This document shows positions 9,248 to 18,029 of a stretch of DNA of 64,000 nucleotides, piece by piece. Position numbers and translations under genes: made by a program. Origin of the DNA: Runella aurantiaca (GTDB lineage: Bacteria; Bacteroidota; Bacteroidia; Cytophagales; Spirosomataceae); the NCBI RefSeq assembly GCF_003339505.1, contig NZ_QPIW01000007.1, positions 124,001 to 188,000 on the forward strand. Direction: 5' to 3'. Within the stretch, counting starts at the first letter, position 1. Every line of letters begins with the position of its first letter. The notes under the pieces were generated by a model. The model had not been told where the DNA came from. It saw nothing but the letters and a program-made list of their open reading frames with translations, and ran no database searches.

Positions 9248-9994
9248 ATGCAGGTAATCAACATGAAAAACTCAAAACCTCGCCCAAAAAACTTAATAAA
9301 TTCGTCGGTCATCACCATTATTGTTATTTCAGTTGCCGTATGTATTCTATTGGTTGTTAGGAGCATATACATCCCTTCCTCACCCGCTGATTCCGCGGCC
9401 GACACCGCAGCGGTTGAATCAGACAACAAAGATGCAGCCCTAATTGACACCACCGCTTCGATCAAAGCGCCCAATATCACCGCCGAGCGCGCTGCTGAAA
9501 GAGCTTTTTATAAGAAAAAGTTTGCCAAAATGGCCGACAATTTCACTTTTGCAAAAGATGACTTTCAGGATAAAGGCTGGTATACACACAAGAATTTTGG
9601 CAAAAAAGCCGCTGGACGCAAAACCCTAAAAGCCCACGTCCGCGAAGATGGATTTATCTACTTAGAGTCGCAATTTTACGGGAATGATTGGATTTTTCAC
9701 AACCATATCAAAGTAAAAGTGGGAAGTCTGTATTTAAGCAGTCCAAAAATTGAATCCTACAATAAAAACAATAAGCAGCAATACGCAGGCGATACCTTTT
9801 GGGAAAATGTATACTACCGCGAAACAGGCGACAATGGCATTATTCAAGCCATTGCCGACTCCACTTCCAAACCCGTAAAAGTGCGTTTTGAAGGCCGAAA
9901 ATTCAACCGCGACATCGTTCTGACCGCCGAAGAAAAGCAGTCTATTAAAGATAGTTACGAACTTTCGGTGGTGCTAAAAAAAATAAATCCGTAG
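9248..9994 (+). CDS. membrane-anchored hypothetical protein
   Basis: The 248-residue product has a short basic N-terminus (KNSKPRPKN), one membrane segment (about residues 20-41, VITIIVISVAVCILLVV) and a low-complexity linker rich in Ala, Asp, Ser and Thr (about 45-80). It ends in a soluble domain of about 160 residues starting near RAFYKKKFAKMADNFTF. That domain contains FYGNDWIFHNHIKVKVG and NRDIVLTAEEKQSIKDSYEL and should lie outside the inner membrane. I do not recognise it, although such anchored proteins with a beta-rich domain are common hypothetical proteins in Bacteria. An alternative ATG lies five codons downstream (9263); no ribosome binding site decides between them. The gene follows the T9SS protein gene by 154 bp and seems to have its own promoter box. 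Confidence 0.75.
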   Translation: MQVINMKNSKPRPKNLINSSVITIIVISVAVCILLVVRSIYIPSSPADSAADTAAVESDNKDAALIDTTASIKAPNITAERAAERAFYKKKFAKMADNFTFAKDDFQDKGWYTHKNFGKKAAGRKTLKAHVREDGFIYLESQFYGNDWIFHNHIKVKVGSLYLSSPKIESYNKNNKQQYAGDTFWENVYYRETGDNGIIQAIADSTSKPVKVRFEGRKFNRDIVLTAEEKQSIKDSYELSVVLKKINP

Positions 9995-10041
9995 CCCCGT
10001 CCTCCTTCTCATCTTCTCAATCCTACCGTTTGGGGCAATTG

Positions 10042-10078
10042 TATTTTAAGGTATATTTTCAGAATAGACCTTAAAATA
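10042..10078. repeat. 11-bp inverted repeat (hairpin)
   Basis: TATTTTAAGGT (10042-10052) and ACCTTAAAATA (10068-10078) pair perfectly around a 15-base loop. The hairpin lies 48 bp after the stop codon of the gene at 9248-9994 and 91 bp before yiaA. No T-run follows, so it may protect the 3' end of the upstream mRNA rather than terminate it. Confidence 0.45.
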
Positions 10079-10169
10079 AGTAGAACGTCAGAAAATCAGG
10101 CGTTTAGTTGGGCATTTTAAGTTTTTCTTCAAACTTCGTCCCACGAATTTTACGTAAAGAAAAAACAAA

Positions 10170-10580
10170 ATGACAACAGCCATGTATCAAAAACCGTCAA
10201 GTGCTTTTATCGGTGCCTCTTGGGTGGCATTGGGCGCAGGAATGTTAGGGTATCTCATCGGTCTTTGGAGAGCTGAGATGCTACTTAACGAAAAAGGATA
10301 TTATTTTACAATTCTTATGTACGGATTATTCTCCGCCGTTTCGGTGCAAAAATGCGTCCGCGACCGTTTGGAGGGTGTCCCCGTCACCGATATTTACTAC
10401 GGCATCAGTTGGTTTTCCACCATTTTGGCCGTTACGCTTTTGGCCGTCGGGCTTTGGAATGCCACCATGCTGCCCAGCGAAAAGGGCTTCTATGCCTTCG
10501 CTTTTTTGCTGAGTATGTTTGGCGCCATCGCCGTGCAGAAAAACACGCGCGACAGTCAGGATTTTAAAAAACAAGGTTAG
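10170..10580 (+). CDS. yiaA: YiaA/YiaB family inner membrane protein
   Basis: The 136-residue product contains two similar halves, each with two membrane segments, as in the YiaAB family. The first half has [40 protein letters not shown] and [20 protein letters not shown]. The second repeats this as [40 protein letters not shown] and QKNTRD. These paired motifs are diagnostic of the family; the length is normal. Four inner-membrane helices are expected. The cellular role is not established. A strong hairpin follows immediately after the stop. Confidence 0.88.
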   Translation: MTTAMYQKPSSAFIGASWVALGAGMLGYLIGLWRAEMLLNEKGYYFTILMYGLFSAVSVQKCVRDRLEGVPVTDIYYGISWFSTILAVTLLAVGLWNATMLPSEKGFYAFAFLLSMFGAIAVQKNTRDSQDFKKQG

Positions 10581-10590
10581 AAAATGGAGC

Positions 10591-10621
10591 ACTGTGCGAA
10601 GTTTTTTTAGCTTCGCACAGT
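10591..10621. terminator. 11-bp hairpin after yiaA
   Basis: ACTGTGCGAAG (10591-10601) and CTTCGCACAGT (10611-10621) form a perfect stem with a nine-base loop that itself contains seven T residues. It begins 10 bases after the yiaA stop. No long T-run follows the stem, so termination is plausible but not certain. Confidence 0.5.
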
Positions 10622-10685
10622 CTTACCGTTGACCCTTTTCATGGACGATTGCGGTAATAGAACAACAAGCTCCACCACTATACCC

Positions 10686-11078
10686 ATGAGAATCGGACAT
10701 CTTACATTATTGGTCAACGACTACGACGAAGCCATCTTTTTCTATACCCAAAAATTAGGTTTTACCCTCCTTGAAGACATCCAGCTCACACCCGAAAAAC
10801 GCTGGGTAATCGTTGCCCCTTCTGATGCCCAAGGCGCTGGCTTACTGCTGGCCAAAGCCGCTACCGATGAGCAAAAACAACACATTGGAAACCAAACTGG
10901 TGGGCGTGTATTCCTCTTTTTATACACCGATGACTTTTGGCAAACCTACAAAAATATGAAAGCACAAGGGGTTGTATTTTTGGAAGAACCACGCTCGGAG
11001 TTGTACGGATGGGTGGTGGTATTTCAGGATTTGTACGGCAATAAATGGGACCTTTTGGAAAGTAAAAGCAATGCTTAA
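10686..11078 (+). CDS. VOC superfamily (glyoxalase/bleomycin resistance-like) protein
   Basis: A single-domain vicinal oxygen chelate protein of about 130 residues. It begins MRIGHLTLLVNDYDEAIFFY, the usual first strand and helix of the family, with the metal-ligand His at residue 4. It ends FLEEPRSELYGWVVVFQDLY followed by GNKWDLLE, in which the Glu-Pro-Arg and YGNKWDL motifs are typical. Such proteins bind a metal and may act as lyases, dioxygenases or resistance proteins; the substrate cannot be told. The frame opens at 10629, but the first 19 codons look unrelated to the family, so I prefer the ATG at 10686. It lies between yiaA and murF-alr on the same strand. Confidence 0.82.
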   Translation: MRIGHLTLLVNDYDEAIFFYTQKLGFTLLEDIQLTPEKRWVIVAPSDAQGAGLLLAKAATDEQKQHIGNQTGGRVFLFLYTDDFWQTYKNMKAQGVVFLEEPRSELYGWVVVFQDLYGNKWDLLESKSNA

Positions 11079-11149
11079 AAAGGCTATTTGTCAAAGTTGT
11101 TCTTCATGACATTCTGAGAATAAAGCGAATAACTTCGACCAGAAACATT

Positions 11150-11157
11150 ATTTTTGG
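11150..11157 (+). promoter_or_regulatory. -7 box upstream of murF-alr
   Basis: TATTTTTG fits TAnnTTTG. Transcription would start near 11163, leaving a leader of about 14 bases before the ATG at 11177. I see no clear -33 TTTG at the right distance. Confidence 0.35.
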
Positions 11158-11176
11158 CGGAAATTTTAGAATTAAA

Positions 11177-13675
11177 ATGACCGCCACGATTTTTCAAAAT
11201 ACCCCGATTGATACCAACGCCGCTTATTTGCTCACCGACAGCAGGCAGTTGGTTTTTCCACAACAAACGATTTTTTTTGCCATCAACGGCGCCCGCCACG
11301 ACGGTCATCAATTTGTAGCCGAACTGTACAAAAAAGGCGTTCGCCAATTTGTGATTGAACAAAAAAGCCTCGACGATAAGCTCTTATCCACCATTGAGTC
11401 TTTTGAAAACGCCCGAATTTGGAGCGTTGAAAACAGTTTAAAAGCGTTGCAAGACGTGGCAAAACGTCACCGCGCTCAATTCGACATACCAGTCATTGGC
11501 ATTACGGGCAGCAACGGCAAAACCATCGTCAAAGAATGGCTTGGGCAACTCCTCAGTGCCGATTATCGAACCGTAAAAAGCCCTAAAAGCTATAACTCAC
11601 AAATCGGCGTGCCGCTCTCGGTATGGCAAATGAATGATACCCATTCCTTGGGGATTTTTGAAGCGGGGATTTCGCAGATTCACGAAATGAAGGCGCTTCA
11701 GGAAATCATACAGCCCAGCATTGGCATTTTCACCAACATCGGTTCTGCGCACGACGAAGGTTTTAGAAGTCGGAAACAAAAAGTAACCGAAAAGCTGCGT
11801 CTTTTTACCCAATGCCAACAACTCATTTATCGCGCCGATTACACCGATATTGACGAAGAGATTAACCTTATTTTAAAATCTGTTAATCCAAAATGCGAGC
11901 TAATCAGCTGGGGTTCAGGCGAAAACTGCTTGATTCAGGCCGAGTGGCACCAAGATACCGAACAAACCTACGTGGTGCTAAAATCAGCCATTGAAACCTA
12001 CGACAACCAACTTTTTGCCGTTCCTTTTACCGACGAAGCATCGGTCGAAAACGCCATACATTGCTTGATTCTACTGCTTACGCTGGGCATTCCATCGGCC
12101 GAAATCAGGCAACGAATAGGTCGTTTACGCCCCATTTCAATGCGTCTCGAGCTGAAGGAAGGGATTAATAATTGCTATTTAATTGATGATACCTACAACA
12201 ACGACCTTGTAGGATTGACGATTGCGCTCAATTTTTTGAGCCAACAAGAACAGCGTACCCAAAAAGTGGCGATTTTGTCTGATTTGCTGCAAACAGGCCA
12301 AAAAGAAGACGAACTGTACACGCAAATCAACACTTTATTGCACGAAAAAGGTGTTCAAAAACTCATTGCTATCGGCGAAGCCTTTGAACGAAATGCCCAA
12401 TTCATACAGGTGGAAGCCCAATATTTTACCACCACCAATGACTTTCTTGCCAAATTATCTACCCACTCCTTCCGAGATTCGTTGGTACTTATCAAAGGAG
12501 CCCGGCCCTTTCAGTTTGAACGGATTGTGCATCGTTTACAGCAAAAAGTACACGGTACTGTATTGGAAATCAACTTAGATGCCCTCACGCATAACCTTAA
12601 CTTTTACCGAAATCGCGTCGGCAACGACACGCGCATTATGGTCATGGTCAAGGCGTTTGCTTACGGCAGCGGCAGCGCCGAGGTAGCGCAATTATTGCAG
12701 TTTCACCGGGTTGATTATTTGGCCGTGGCCTACACCGATGAAGGGGTTCAACTGCGCCAAAATGGCATCGAACTGCCCATTATGGTCATGAATCCATCGC
12801 CATCTACGTTTGAAAAACTCATTGAATATCAACTCGAACCTGAGATTTATAGCCACAAAATCTTGGACGAATGGCTAAGTTTTCAGCATTCAGGCCCAAC
12901 CACGGAAGAGGAAATTAAAGAAGAAACGCAGGAGGTGCTGATTCACATCAAGCTCGATACAGGCATGCACCGGCTGGGTTTTACGGAAGTCGATTTACCG
13001 TTGCTCATTCATAAATTACAACAATCTCCGACCTTAAAAGTCGCTTCAGTTTTCAGCCACTTGGCGGGAGCAGATGAAGCCATTCATAATGAATTTACCC
13101 GTTTACAGTACGAGCGTTTTGTTTCGGGGGCCGCACTGCTTGAACAGGCGTTGGGTTATCGACCGCTTCGCCATATTCTCAATTCGGCGGGCATCGTGCG
13201 GTTTCCCGATTATAAACTGGATATGGTGCGGTTGGGAATCGGACTCTATGGGGTCGAAGTAAATCGGCTAGAACAACGGGCCTTGCAGCAAATCGGCACC
13301 TTCAAAACCGTGGTTTCTCAGGTGAAACACCTCCCCGCGGGCGAGACAATCGGCTACAGCCGCAACGGAATATTAGAAAAAGCCTCCTCCATCGCGACCA
13401 TTGCCATTGGCTACGCCGACGGCTTTGACCGCCGTTTTAGCAAGGGAGTCGGCAAAGTACTTATCAACGGCGCTTTGTGCCCGGTAGTGGGCAATGTGTG
13501 CATGGACATGACCATGGTAGACGCAACGGGCGTTACGGTTCAGGAAGGCGATGAAGTCATTATTTTTGGGAATGACCTGCCAATCGTACAATTGGCAGAT
13601 CAAATCGGGACCATTTCTTACGAACTTTTGACGGGCATCAGTGAGCGAGTCAAACGCGTTTTTTACAAAGAATAA
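11177..13675 (+). CDS. murF-alr: bifunctional UDP-MurNAc-tripeptide:D-Ala-D-Ala ligase / alanine racemase
   Basis: The 832-residue protein fuses two cytoplasmic enzymes of peptidoglycan precursor synthesis. The N-terminal half (about 1-455) is MurF, which adds D-Ala-D-Ala to the UDP-MurNAc-tripeptide. It shows the Mur ligase ATP-binding loop GITGSNGKTIVKEWL and FEAGISQIHEMKAL. The C-terminal half (about 460-832) is alanine racemase, which makes the D-Ala. Its PLP lysine is K492 in MVKAFAYGSG, and it has LDTGMHRLGF, NSAGIVRFPDYKLDMVRLGI, the catalytic tyrosine in GETIGYSRN and CMDMTMVDAT. Fusion of the two is typical of Bacteroidota and couples D-Ala supply to its use. The Phe after the PLP lysine, where many racemases have Ala-Asp-Ala, looks like a feature of this fused branch rather than damage. 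Confidence 0.96.
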   Translation: MTATIFQNTPIDTNAAYLLTDSRQLVFPQQTIFFAINGARHDGHQFVAELYKKGVRQFVIEQKSLDDKLLSTIESFENARIWSVENSLKALQDVAKRHRAQFDIPVIGITGSNGKTIVKEWLGQLLSADYRTVKSPKSYNSQIGVPLSVWQMNDTHSLGIFEAGISQIHEMKALQEIIQPSIGIFTNIGSAHDEGFRSRKQKVTEKLRLFTQCQQLIYRADYTDIDEEINLILKSVNPKCELISWGSGENCLIQAEWHQDTEQTYVVLKSAIETYDNQLFAVPFTDEASVENAIHCLILLLTLGIPSAEIRQRIGRLRPISMRLELKEGINNCYLIDDTYNNDLVGLTIALNFLSQQEQRTQKVAILSDLLQTGQKEDELYTQINTLLHEKGVQKLIAIGEAFERNAQFIQVEAQYFTTTNDFLAKLSTHSFRDSLVLIKGARPFQFERIVHRLQQKVHGTVLEINLDALTHNLNFYRNRVGNDTRIMVMVKAFAYGSGSAEVAQLLQFHRVDYLAVAYTDEGVQLRQNGIELPIMVMNPSPSTFEKLIEYQLEPEIYSHKILDEWLSFQHSGPTTEEEIKEETQEVLIHIKLDTGMHRLGFTEVDLPLLIHKLQQSPTLKVASVFSHLAGADEAIHNEFTRLQYERFVSGAALLEQALGYRPLRHILNSAGIVRFPDYKLDMVRLGIGLYGVEVNRLEQRALQQIGTFKTVVSQVKHLPAGETIGYSRNGILEKASSIATIAIGYADGFDRRFSKGVGKVLINGALCPVVGNVCMDMTMVDATGVTVQEGDEVIIFGNDLPIVQLADQIGTISYELLTGISERVKRVFYKE

Positions 13676-13683
13676 CCCAAGAT

Positions 13684-14328
13684 TTATTGTTTGGTAGGGA
13701 CTTTGGCTTTTGCGTCTTCAAACGTCTTTTTCTTTGTTTCCAAATCCGTCTGAGAAGTTGCTACGTCTTTTACGTTCACTTCTAGGTCTTTACGCAAAGA
13801 AGCGAGTTCTTTTTCGGTTTTTTCAATGTCTTTTTTAAGACTTTCGCCTTTGCGCGTCAGTTTGCTAAAGTTCTTTTCAGATTCTTTCATGGCTTCTTCG
13901 GCTACCCGGGCGTCGTCGTAGAGAATGGCATCTTCGGCAAATTTTTTCAGAAACGTTTCGGCTTCGGCGTATCCTTTGGTGCCCTGCGTCACGTACGAGC
14001 CATTGCCCAAATCGAGGTAAATAAACACCTGAGAGAGCCCCTTTTTGGAACTCACCTGACTCGCCAAATTGATGGGCGAAGATGAAATACTTGAGATACT
14101 CGCACTCGGTGCCCGGTACACCCCGCCCCGTGAGCTGCTTACCTTGCCGTACTGTTTGAGGTAGTCTTCCCAATATTTACCAAGATACTTTTCTTCGATT
14201 TTTGTCGTTACATATAAGCCTTCAAAACTTGATTTATCAATTTCACGCTTATCAGGCAAAACGGTCTGTGCTTCGCAAGTATACCCCCAAAAAACGCTCA
14301 GAGTTGCAATCAAAAAAATCTTTTTCAT
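13684..14328 (-). CDS. secreted or periplasmic coiled-coil protein of unknown function
   Basis: From the ATG at 14328 the product is 214 residues. It has a signal peptide (MKKIFLIATLSVFWGYTCEA, cut before QTVLP), a middle region of about 100 residues with a Ser/Gly-rich stretch, and a long C-terminal coiled coil (about residues 135-205) rich in Lys, Glu and Leu. The coiled coil includes KKDIEKTEKELASLRKDLEV. The frame extends 19 codons upstream to 14385, but only the inner start gives a clean signal peptide. I do not recognise the family. The gene is convergent with murF-alr, with eight bases between the stops, and divergent from the desaturase gene. Confidence 0.75.
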   Translation of the reverse strand: MKKIFLIATLSVFWGYTCEAQTVLPDKREIDKSSFEGLYVTTKIEEKYLGKYWEDYLKQYGKVSSSRGGVYRAPSASISSISSSPINLASQVSSKKGLSQVFIYLDLGNGSYVTQGTKGYAEAETFLKKFAEDAILYDDARVAEEAMKESEKNFSKLTRKGESLKKDIEKTEKELASLRKDLEVNVKDVATSQTDLETKKKTFEDAKAKVPTKQ

Positions 14329-14525
14329 TTTTTTACCAGTTAAAATTACCAATCTTACAATGTTAGCATTTGACATTACGAACACAATTTAGTCCGCAAT
14401 GTTACAAATAACAATGACATTTCACCGAATTCTAAAGGTCTATTTTATTAATCGTTAGAAATTTTAGCCTGTCGTCTTTATTTTTACACCACTTATGCCA
14501 GTCAGTTCACCTAACCTTATGAAAA

Positions 14526-15641
14526 GTGAAACAAAAAACACAAATTAGATTCGTAAACAAAGACAAAAACCAATTCTTCCCTACGTTAAAGAAAAGAGTC
14601 GATGCCTATTTTCAGGACCGCCAACTCTCAAAAAACGCCAACAGCACGCTGATTATAAAAACAGCCGTTCTGACGGCAATGTATCTACTTCCTTTTATCG
14701 TTTTGTTGTGGTTGCAACCTCCCCTTGGCATCAGCCTTGCGCTGTGGTTTATTATGGGGCTGGGATTAGCGGGGCTGGGAATGAGCGTAATGCACGACGC
14801 CAACCACGGTGCGTATTCAGAAAACCCCAAAACAAACTACTGGATTGGTAATATTTACCTCAATATGCTGGGTGGTTCTACCTTCAATTGGAACCTGCAA
14901 CACAATGTGTTACACCACATGTACACCAACGTGGTTCACGTCGATGAGGACATCAATGATAAGTTGGTGCTAAAATTTTCGCCCCACACACCCGTCAAAT
15001 CCTTCCATCAGCTTCAGTGGGTATATGCCTTTTTTTTCTACGGAATTTTAACGCTGTATTGGGTGTTGGCCAAAGACTATATTCAGTTTATTGGCTTCAC
15101 CAGAAGCGGCGTAAATAAGGGAACCAAAGCAGAAAATGCCATGACGTTGCTCAGAATCACGCTGGTAAAAGTCATCTATTTTGCCATTATTATCGGCGTA
15201 CCCACGTTGGTATTTCATTTGCCATTGGGCGAAGTAATCCTTGGATTTTTGGTGATGCACTTTGTAGGCGGCGTGATTCTAACCACGGTATTTCAACTTG
15301 CCCACGCGGTAGAAGGAACGAGTCATCCGCTTCCTAACGAAAAAGGCATCATCGAAAACGATTGGGCCATTCACCAGTTGAATACGACCGTCAATTTTTC
15401 GCGCCATAACAAATGGCTTTCGTGGTACGTAGGCGGGTTGAATTTTCAGGTAGAGCACCACCTTTTCCCCAAAATTGCGCACGTTCACTACCCAGAATTG
15501 GCTCCGATTGTCAAAGAAACCGCCGAAGAATTTGGGATTCCCTATTTAGAAAATCCGTCGTTTGGGGTGGCTTTGCGCTCACACATTGCCAATCTGCACC
15601 AACTCGGACGCCTTCCCGACCTCAACGAAGCCATTGGATAG
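14526..15641 (+). CDS. membrane fatty acid desaturase (acyl-lipid/acyl-CoA type)
   Basis: This 371-residue integral membrane protein has the three histidine boxes of the fatty acid desaturase family: HDANHG (about residue 93), HNVLHHMYTN (about 124) and QVEHHLFP (about 312, the Gln-x-x-His-His form seen in front-end desaturases). Four hydrophobic segments surround them. It lacks a cytochrome b5 domain, as is usual in bacteria. It should insert a double bond into acyl chains in the inner membrane with a di-iron centre, affecting membrane fluidity. The frame begins with GTG at 14526; the ATG at 14519 is out of frame and stops after nine codons. The regiospecificity cannot be read from sequence. 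It ends 15 bp before the convergent response regulator gene. Confidence 0.92.
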   Translation: MKQKTQIRFVNKDKNQFFPTLKKRVDAYFQDRQLSKNANSTLIIKTAVLTAMYLLPFIVLLWLQPPLGISLALWFIMGLGLAGLGMSVMHDANHGAYSENPKTNYWIGNIYLNMLGGSTFNWNLQHNVLHHMYTNVVHVDEDINDKLVLKFSPHTPVKSFHQLQWVYAFFFYGILTLYWVLAKDYIQFIGFTRSGVNKGTKAENAMTLLRITLVKVIYFAIIIGVPTLVFHLPLGEVILGFLVMHFVGGVILTTVFQLAHAVEGTSHPLPNEKGIIENDWAIHQLNTTVNFSRHNKWLSWYVGGLNFQVEHHLFPKIAHVHYPELAPIVKETAEEFGIPYLENPSFGVALRSHIANLHQLGRLPDLNEAIG

Positions 15642-15655
15642 CGTCTTTGCTGGGG

Positions 15656-16306
15656 CTAAAGCAAATCGTTTTTGAACGCGTATGCCACCAGCCCCGCCGT
15701 ATTTTTGGTGCCCGTTTTTTCTAGCAACCGCAACCGGTGGCCTTCCACAGTACGGGGGCTCACGAATAGCTTCTCGCTGATTTCTAACGTTGAAAGTCCT
15801 TCGCAGAGCAGTTGTAATACTTCCATTTCGCGCGGAGAGATTTGCACTTTGCTGTTAAACAGCGGCGCCGGAGGCGTAGCCCGCGTGATTACTTTTCGGT
15901 GCAGGGCTTTGGATACAAAATCGCTGTAATAAAAACCATCGGACATCACGCGGCGAATGGCGTTTTCGACTTCTCCCGGCTCAGAGTCTTTCAGGAGATA
16001 GCCGTTGACGCCCTTTTCAAGCAGGTGAATAATGAAACGGTCTTCTTCGTGCATGGAAACGATAATCACCTTGACGTGCGGAAACTGCGACTGAATGTGC
16101 TCGGTCGTTTCGACCCCATCCATTACGGGCATCTGAAGGTCCAGCAGGGCAATGTCGGGCGTGACGCGGGCCAGCAAATCCAACAATTCTTTGCCATTGG
16201 CGGCCTCCCCAATCAACTCAAAATCACCGATTTGATTCAACATAGCCGTCATCCCTTTTCTGAAAAGGTTATGATCATCTGCTATTACGAGTTTAATCTT
16301 TTCCAT
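15656..16306 (-). CDS. NarL/LuxR-family response regulator
   Basis: The 216-residue product has a receiver domain (about residues 1-120) and a C-terminal LuxR-type helix-turn-helix (about 150-212). The receiver shows the acidic pair in VIADDHNLF and the phosphoacceptor Asp in DIALLDLQMPVMDG. The Ser/Thr position lies in VIIVSMHEED and the conserved Lys in YLLKDS. The DNA-binding domain has ISPREMEVLQLLCEGLSTLE and VSPRTVEGHRLRLLEKTGTK. It is probably the partner of the histidine kinase immediately upstream (16348-17175, 41 bp away), acting in the cytoplasm as a dimeric activator or repressor. Target genes are unknown, but the membrane-protein and Cys-tail protein genes upstream are candidates by position. 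Confidence 0.94.
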   Translation of the reverse strand: MEKIKLVIADDHNLFRKGMTAMLNQIGDFELIGEAANGKELLDLLARVTPDIALLDLQMPVMDGVETTEHIQSQFPHVKVIIVSMHEEDRFIIHLLEKGVNGYLLKDSEPGEVENAIRRVMSDGFYYSDFVSKALHRKVITRATPPAPLFNSKVQISPREMEVLQLLCEGLSTLEISEKLFVSPRTVEGHRLRLLEKTGTKNTAGLVAYAFKNDLL

Positions 16307-16347
16307 CCGATTTTTACACTTTGTATTTATCTGCTACCGTCGTCTTA

Positions 16348-17175
16348 TTATGCTTTTTCTACGTCTCGTTTTTTTGCTTTCTCAAACAGCACCAACTGCC
16401 TAAGTTCTACCACCGCCCGACAACCTTTTTGGGGGCCAGTTTCGTAGTTAATCTTTCCGTTGATAACCCGCAACCGCCCTTCAATGCTGTCTAGCCCCAA
16501 CCCCGGCGAAGGACGCGTGTGGGCCTCCTGCAAATTAAACCCGTGGCCGTTGTCTTCCACAACCAAGCCAAAAGTTTCGGGCGGCAACGACAGCTGAACG
16601 TGAACGTTGGTTCCGCCTGAATGTTTGAGCGCGTTGTTGATAAGTTCCTGCGCCACCCGGTACAGCATCAGTTCTACTTTCGGCTCCAGACGTATATTTT
16701 CGTCTCCCGAGTAGCCAAACGTAATCCGAACCGTATGGCTGCCGATGCTTTTGGCCGCAAATTCCTGCAACGCTGCCGGCAGCCCAAAGCGCTCCAGCGT
16801 AGTAGGCACGAGTTCGCGACTGATGCGCCGCACGTGGCTGATGGTTTCGTCGAGGGCTTCTCGTACCTGCTTGGCGAGCCGCTCGGCTTGGTCTTTGGAA
16901 CCCAGCTGCCCGTATAAAGCATTGAATGTCAACTTTGTAACCGACAACAACGCCCCAATATCATCGTGCAAATCTTGGGCGATGCGGCGGCGCTCGGCTT
17001 CGGTTGAGGCCATAGAAACCTCCAGAAGCTTACGTTGAAATTCGGCTTCCATGTCTTTGACGCGCATCTGTTGTTCAATCTGCTTGCGTTGATAATACAT
17101 CACAAACAGCACAATGAACATTGCCATAATCAGCATGATGCCCGTCCCGATAATAATGACATAGGGATATTCCAT
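16348..17175 (-). CDS. NarL-type sensor histidine kinase with a single membrane helix
   Basis: This short kinase (275 residues) has one N-terminal membrane segment (about 6-28, VIIIGTGIMLIMAMFIVLFV). A coiled-coil linker follows, then a HisKA_3 dimerisation domain with the phosphoacceptor His70 in IAQDLHDDIGALL, then an ATPase domain with the N box in ELINNALKHSGG and the G1 box VVEDNGHGFN. Only three residues precede the helix, so there is no periplasmic sensor domain. It must respond to a cytoplasmic or membrane signal or depend on another protein for sensing. The gene for a seven-helix protein lies just upstream on the same strand. A TATTTTTG box (17208-17215, minus strand) suggests a promoter of its own. 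Confidence 0.92.
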   Translation of the reverse strand: MEYPYVIIIGTGIMLIMAMFIVLFVMYYQRKQIEQQMRVKDMEAEFQRKLLEVSMASTEAERRRIAQDLHDDIGALLSVTKLTFNALYGQLGSKDQAERLAKQVREALDETISHVRRISRELVPTTLERFGLPAALQEFAAKSIGSHTVRITFGYSGDENIRLEPKVELMLYRVAQELINNALKHSGGTNVHVQLSLPPETFGLVVEDNGHGFNLQEAHTRPSPGLGLDSIEGRLRVINGKINYETGPQKGCRAVVELRQLVLFEKAKKRDVEKA

Positions 17176-17207
17176 ATCCGGGCTAGATGACTGTAATATG
17201 AGCCGCT

Positions 17208-17215
17208 CAAAAATA
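17208..17215 (-). promoter_or_regulatory. -7 box of the two-component operon
   Basis: TATTTTTG on the minus strand fits TAnnTTTG; transcription would begin near 17201, leaving a leader of about 26 bases. I find no good -33 TTTG at the usual distance. Confidence 0.35.
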
Positions 17216-17299
17216 CGTAGAAAAACTCGGGACGCTTTATTTTTTTAGTTAACGGCACAAAAAAACCGAGCGAATGACTCGGCACGGTGTGAGATTAAA

Positions 17300-17341
17300 C
17301 GTCGGCAAGGTTGCATTATAATTAACAAAACCTCGCCGACG
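17300..17341. terminator. 13-bp interrupted hairpin between the 7TM gene and the kinase gene
   Basis: CGTCGGC (17300-17306) pairs with GCCGACG (17335-17341), and after one mismatch AGGTT (17308-17312) pairs with AACCT (17329-17333), around a 16-base AT loop. It lies just after the stop of the 7TM gene (minus strand). A smaller GC stem, CCGAG/CTCGG, lies a little further on, near 17268-17282. No long T-run follows the large stem, so it may be a partial terminator or processing site. Confidence 0.45.
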
Positions 17342-17367
17342 ATGAATACTCGTTTCAGCTAAAATTA

Positions 17368-18018
17368 TCAAACGGTTTTCCCGGGCTTCATGTACCAAAT
17401 GGAAAAGCTGATAAAAATATTAAAAATAATGGCCAATATGGCATCAATCATCCAGTACTGCTGCCGCATTTGAATGGTACTGTTAAAAGTGACTTCCATA
17501 AACAAATAAGAAAAAATAGTACCTGCGAAATACAACAATGCACCCGTGCTAAACCAAAAATAAGAATATTTAGTAAGCGTGGGAACTTGCAGATATTGAA
17601 TAAGTTGATAAAAATAGAGAAGAGTCAAAATAATCACTAAACACCCAATAGTATTATATGAAAAGCGATTAAAGTTTCCCGTTGCAACATCAAAAAGGGA
17701 TTGATAATCAATCAATGATATGATTACAGAAACTGTTATTCCGAAAATAGCAAATAGTTTGAATGTACTATTCTTAAATAAAATAGTGTATATAATAGTT
17801 AAAATAATACCTTGAATTAGATTACACCAGTTATAAATGTACATATTATGGATACTTAACTCACCCATTATATAAGTTAGTGCGTTTTTAAGAAATATTA
17901 TTATCGCAAAGCTACATATAAGTTTTTGAGTAATATCCAATTTTAACCTTCCATTTATAAGCATTATTATTATTGGAATAACAGCACTAAAATCAGCAGC
18001 AACGGCAATTTTAAACAT
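17368..18018 (-). CDS. seven-helix membrane protein of unknown function
   Basis: The 216-residue product consists almost only of seven hydrophobic helices (near residues 3-20, 33-52, 62-82, 86-103, 123-142, 151-171 and 188-210). They are joined by short loops, with an extracytoplasmic start and a cytoplasmic, basic end (WYMKPGKTV). It carries no enzymatic motif I recognise. The layout resembles the membrane sensor part of 7TM kinases, but without the kinase. It begins 11 bp after the stop of the small Cys-tailed protein gene, so the two are surely co-transcribed, and it precedes the NarL-type kinase gene on the same strand. Codon use is more AT-rich than in neighbours, which hints at a different history. 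Transport, receptor or processing roles are all open. Confidence 0.75.
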   Translation of the reverse strand: MFKIAVAADFSAVIPIIIMLINGRLKLDITQKLICSFAIIIFLKNALTYIMGELSIHNMYIYNWCNLIQGIILTIIYTILFKNSTFKLFAIFGITVSVIISLIDYQSLFDVATGNFNRFSYNTIGCLVIILTLLYFYQLIQYLQVPTLTKYSYFWFSTGALLYFAGTIFSYLFMEVTFNSTIQMRQQYWMIDAILAIIFNIFISFSIWYMKPGKTV

Positions 18019-18029
18019 TCTCTTAAAAT

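Noticed and set aside
11177-13675. MurF-Alr as a possible assembly fusion
   Set aside because: The fused arrangement is typical of Bacteroidota and the frame is continuous with both active sites intact.
14519-14548. Nine-codon ORF with ATG before the desaturase
   Set aside because: It is out of frame with the desaturase and stops after nine codons; the GTG at 14526 gives the continuous family sequence.
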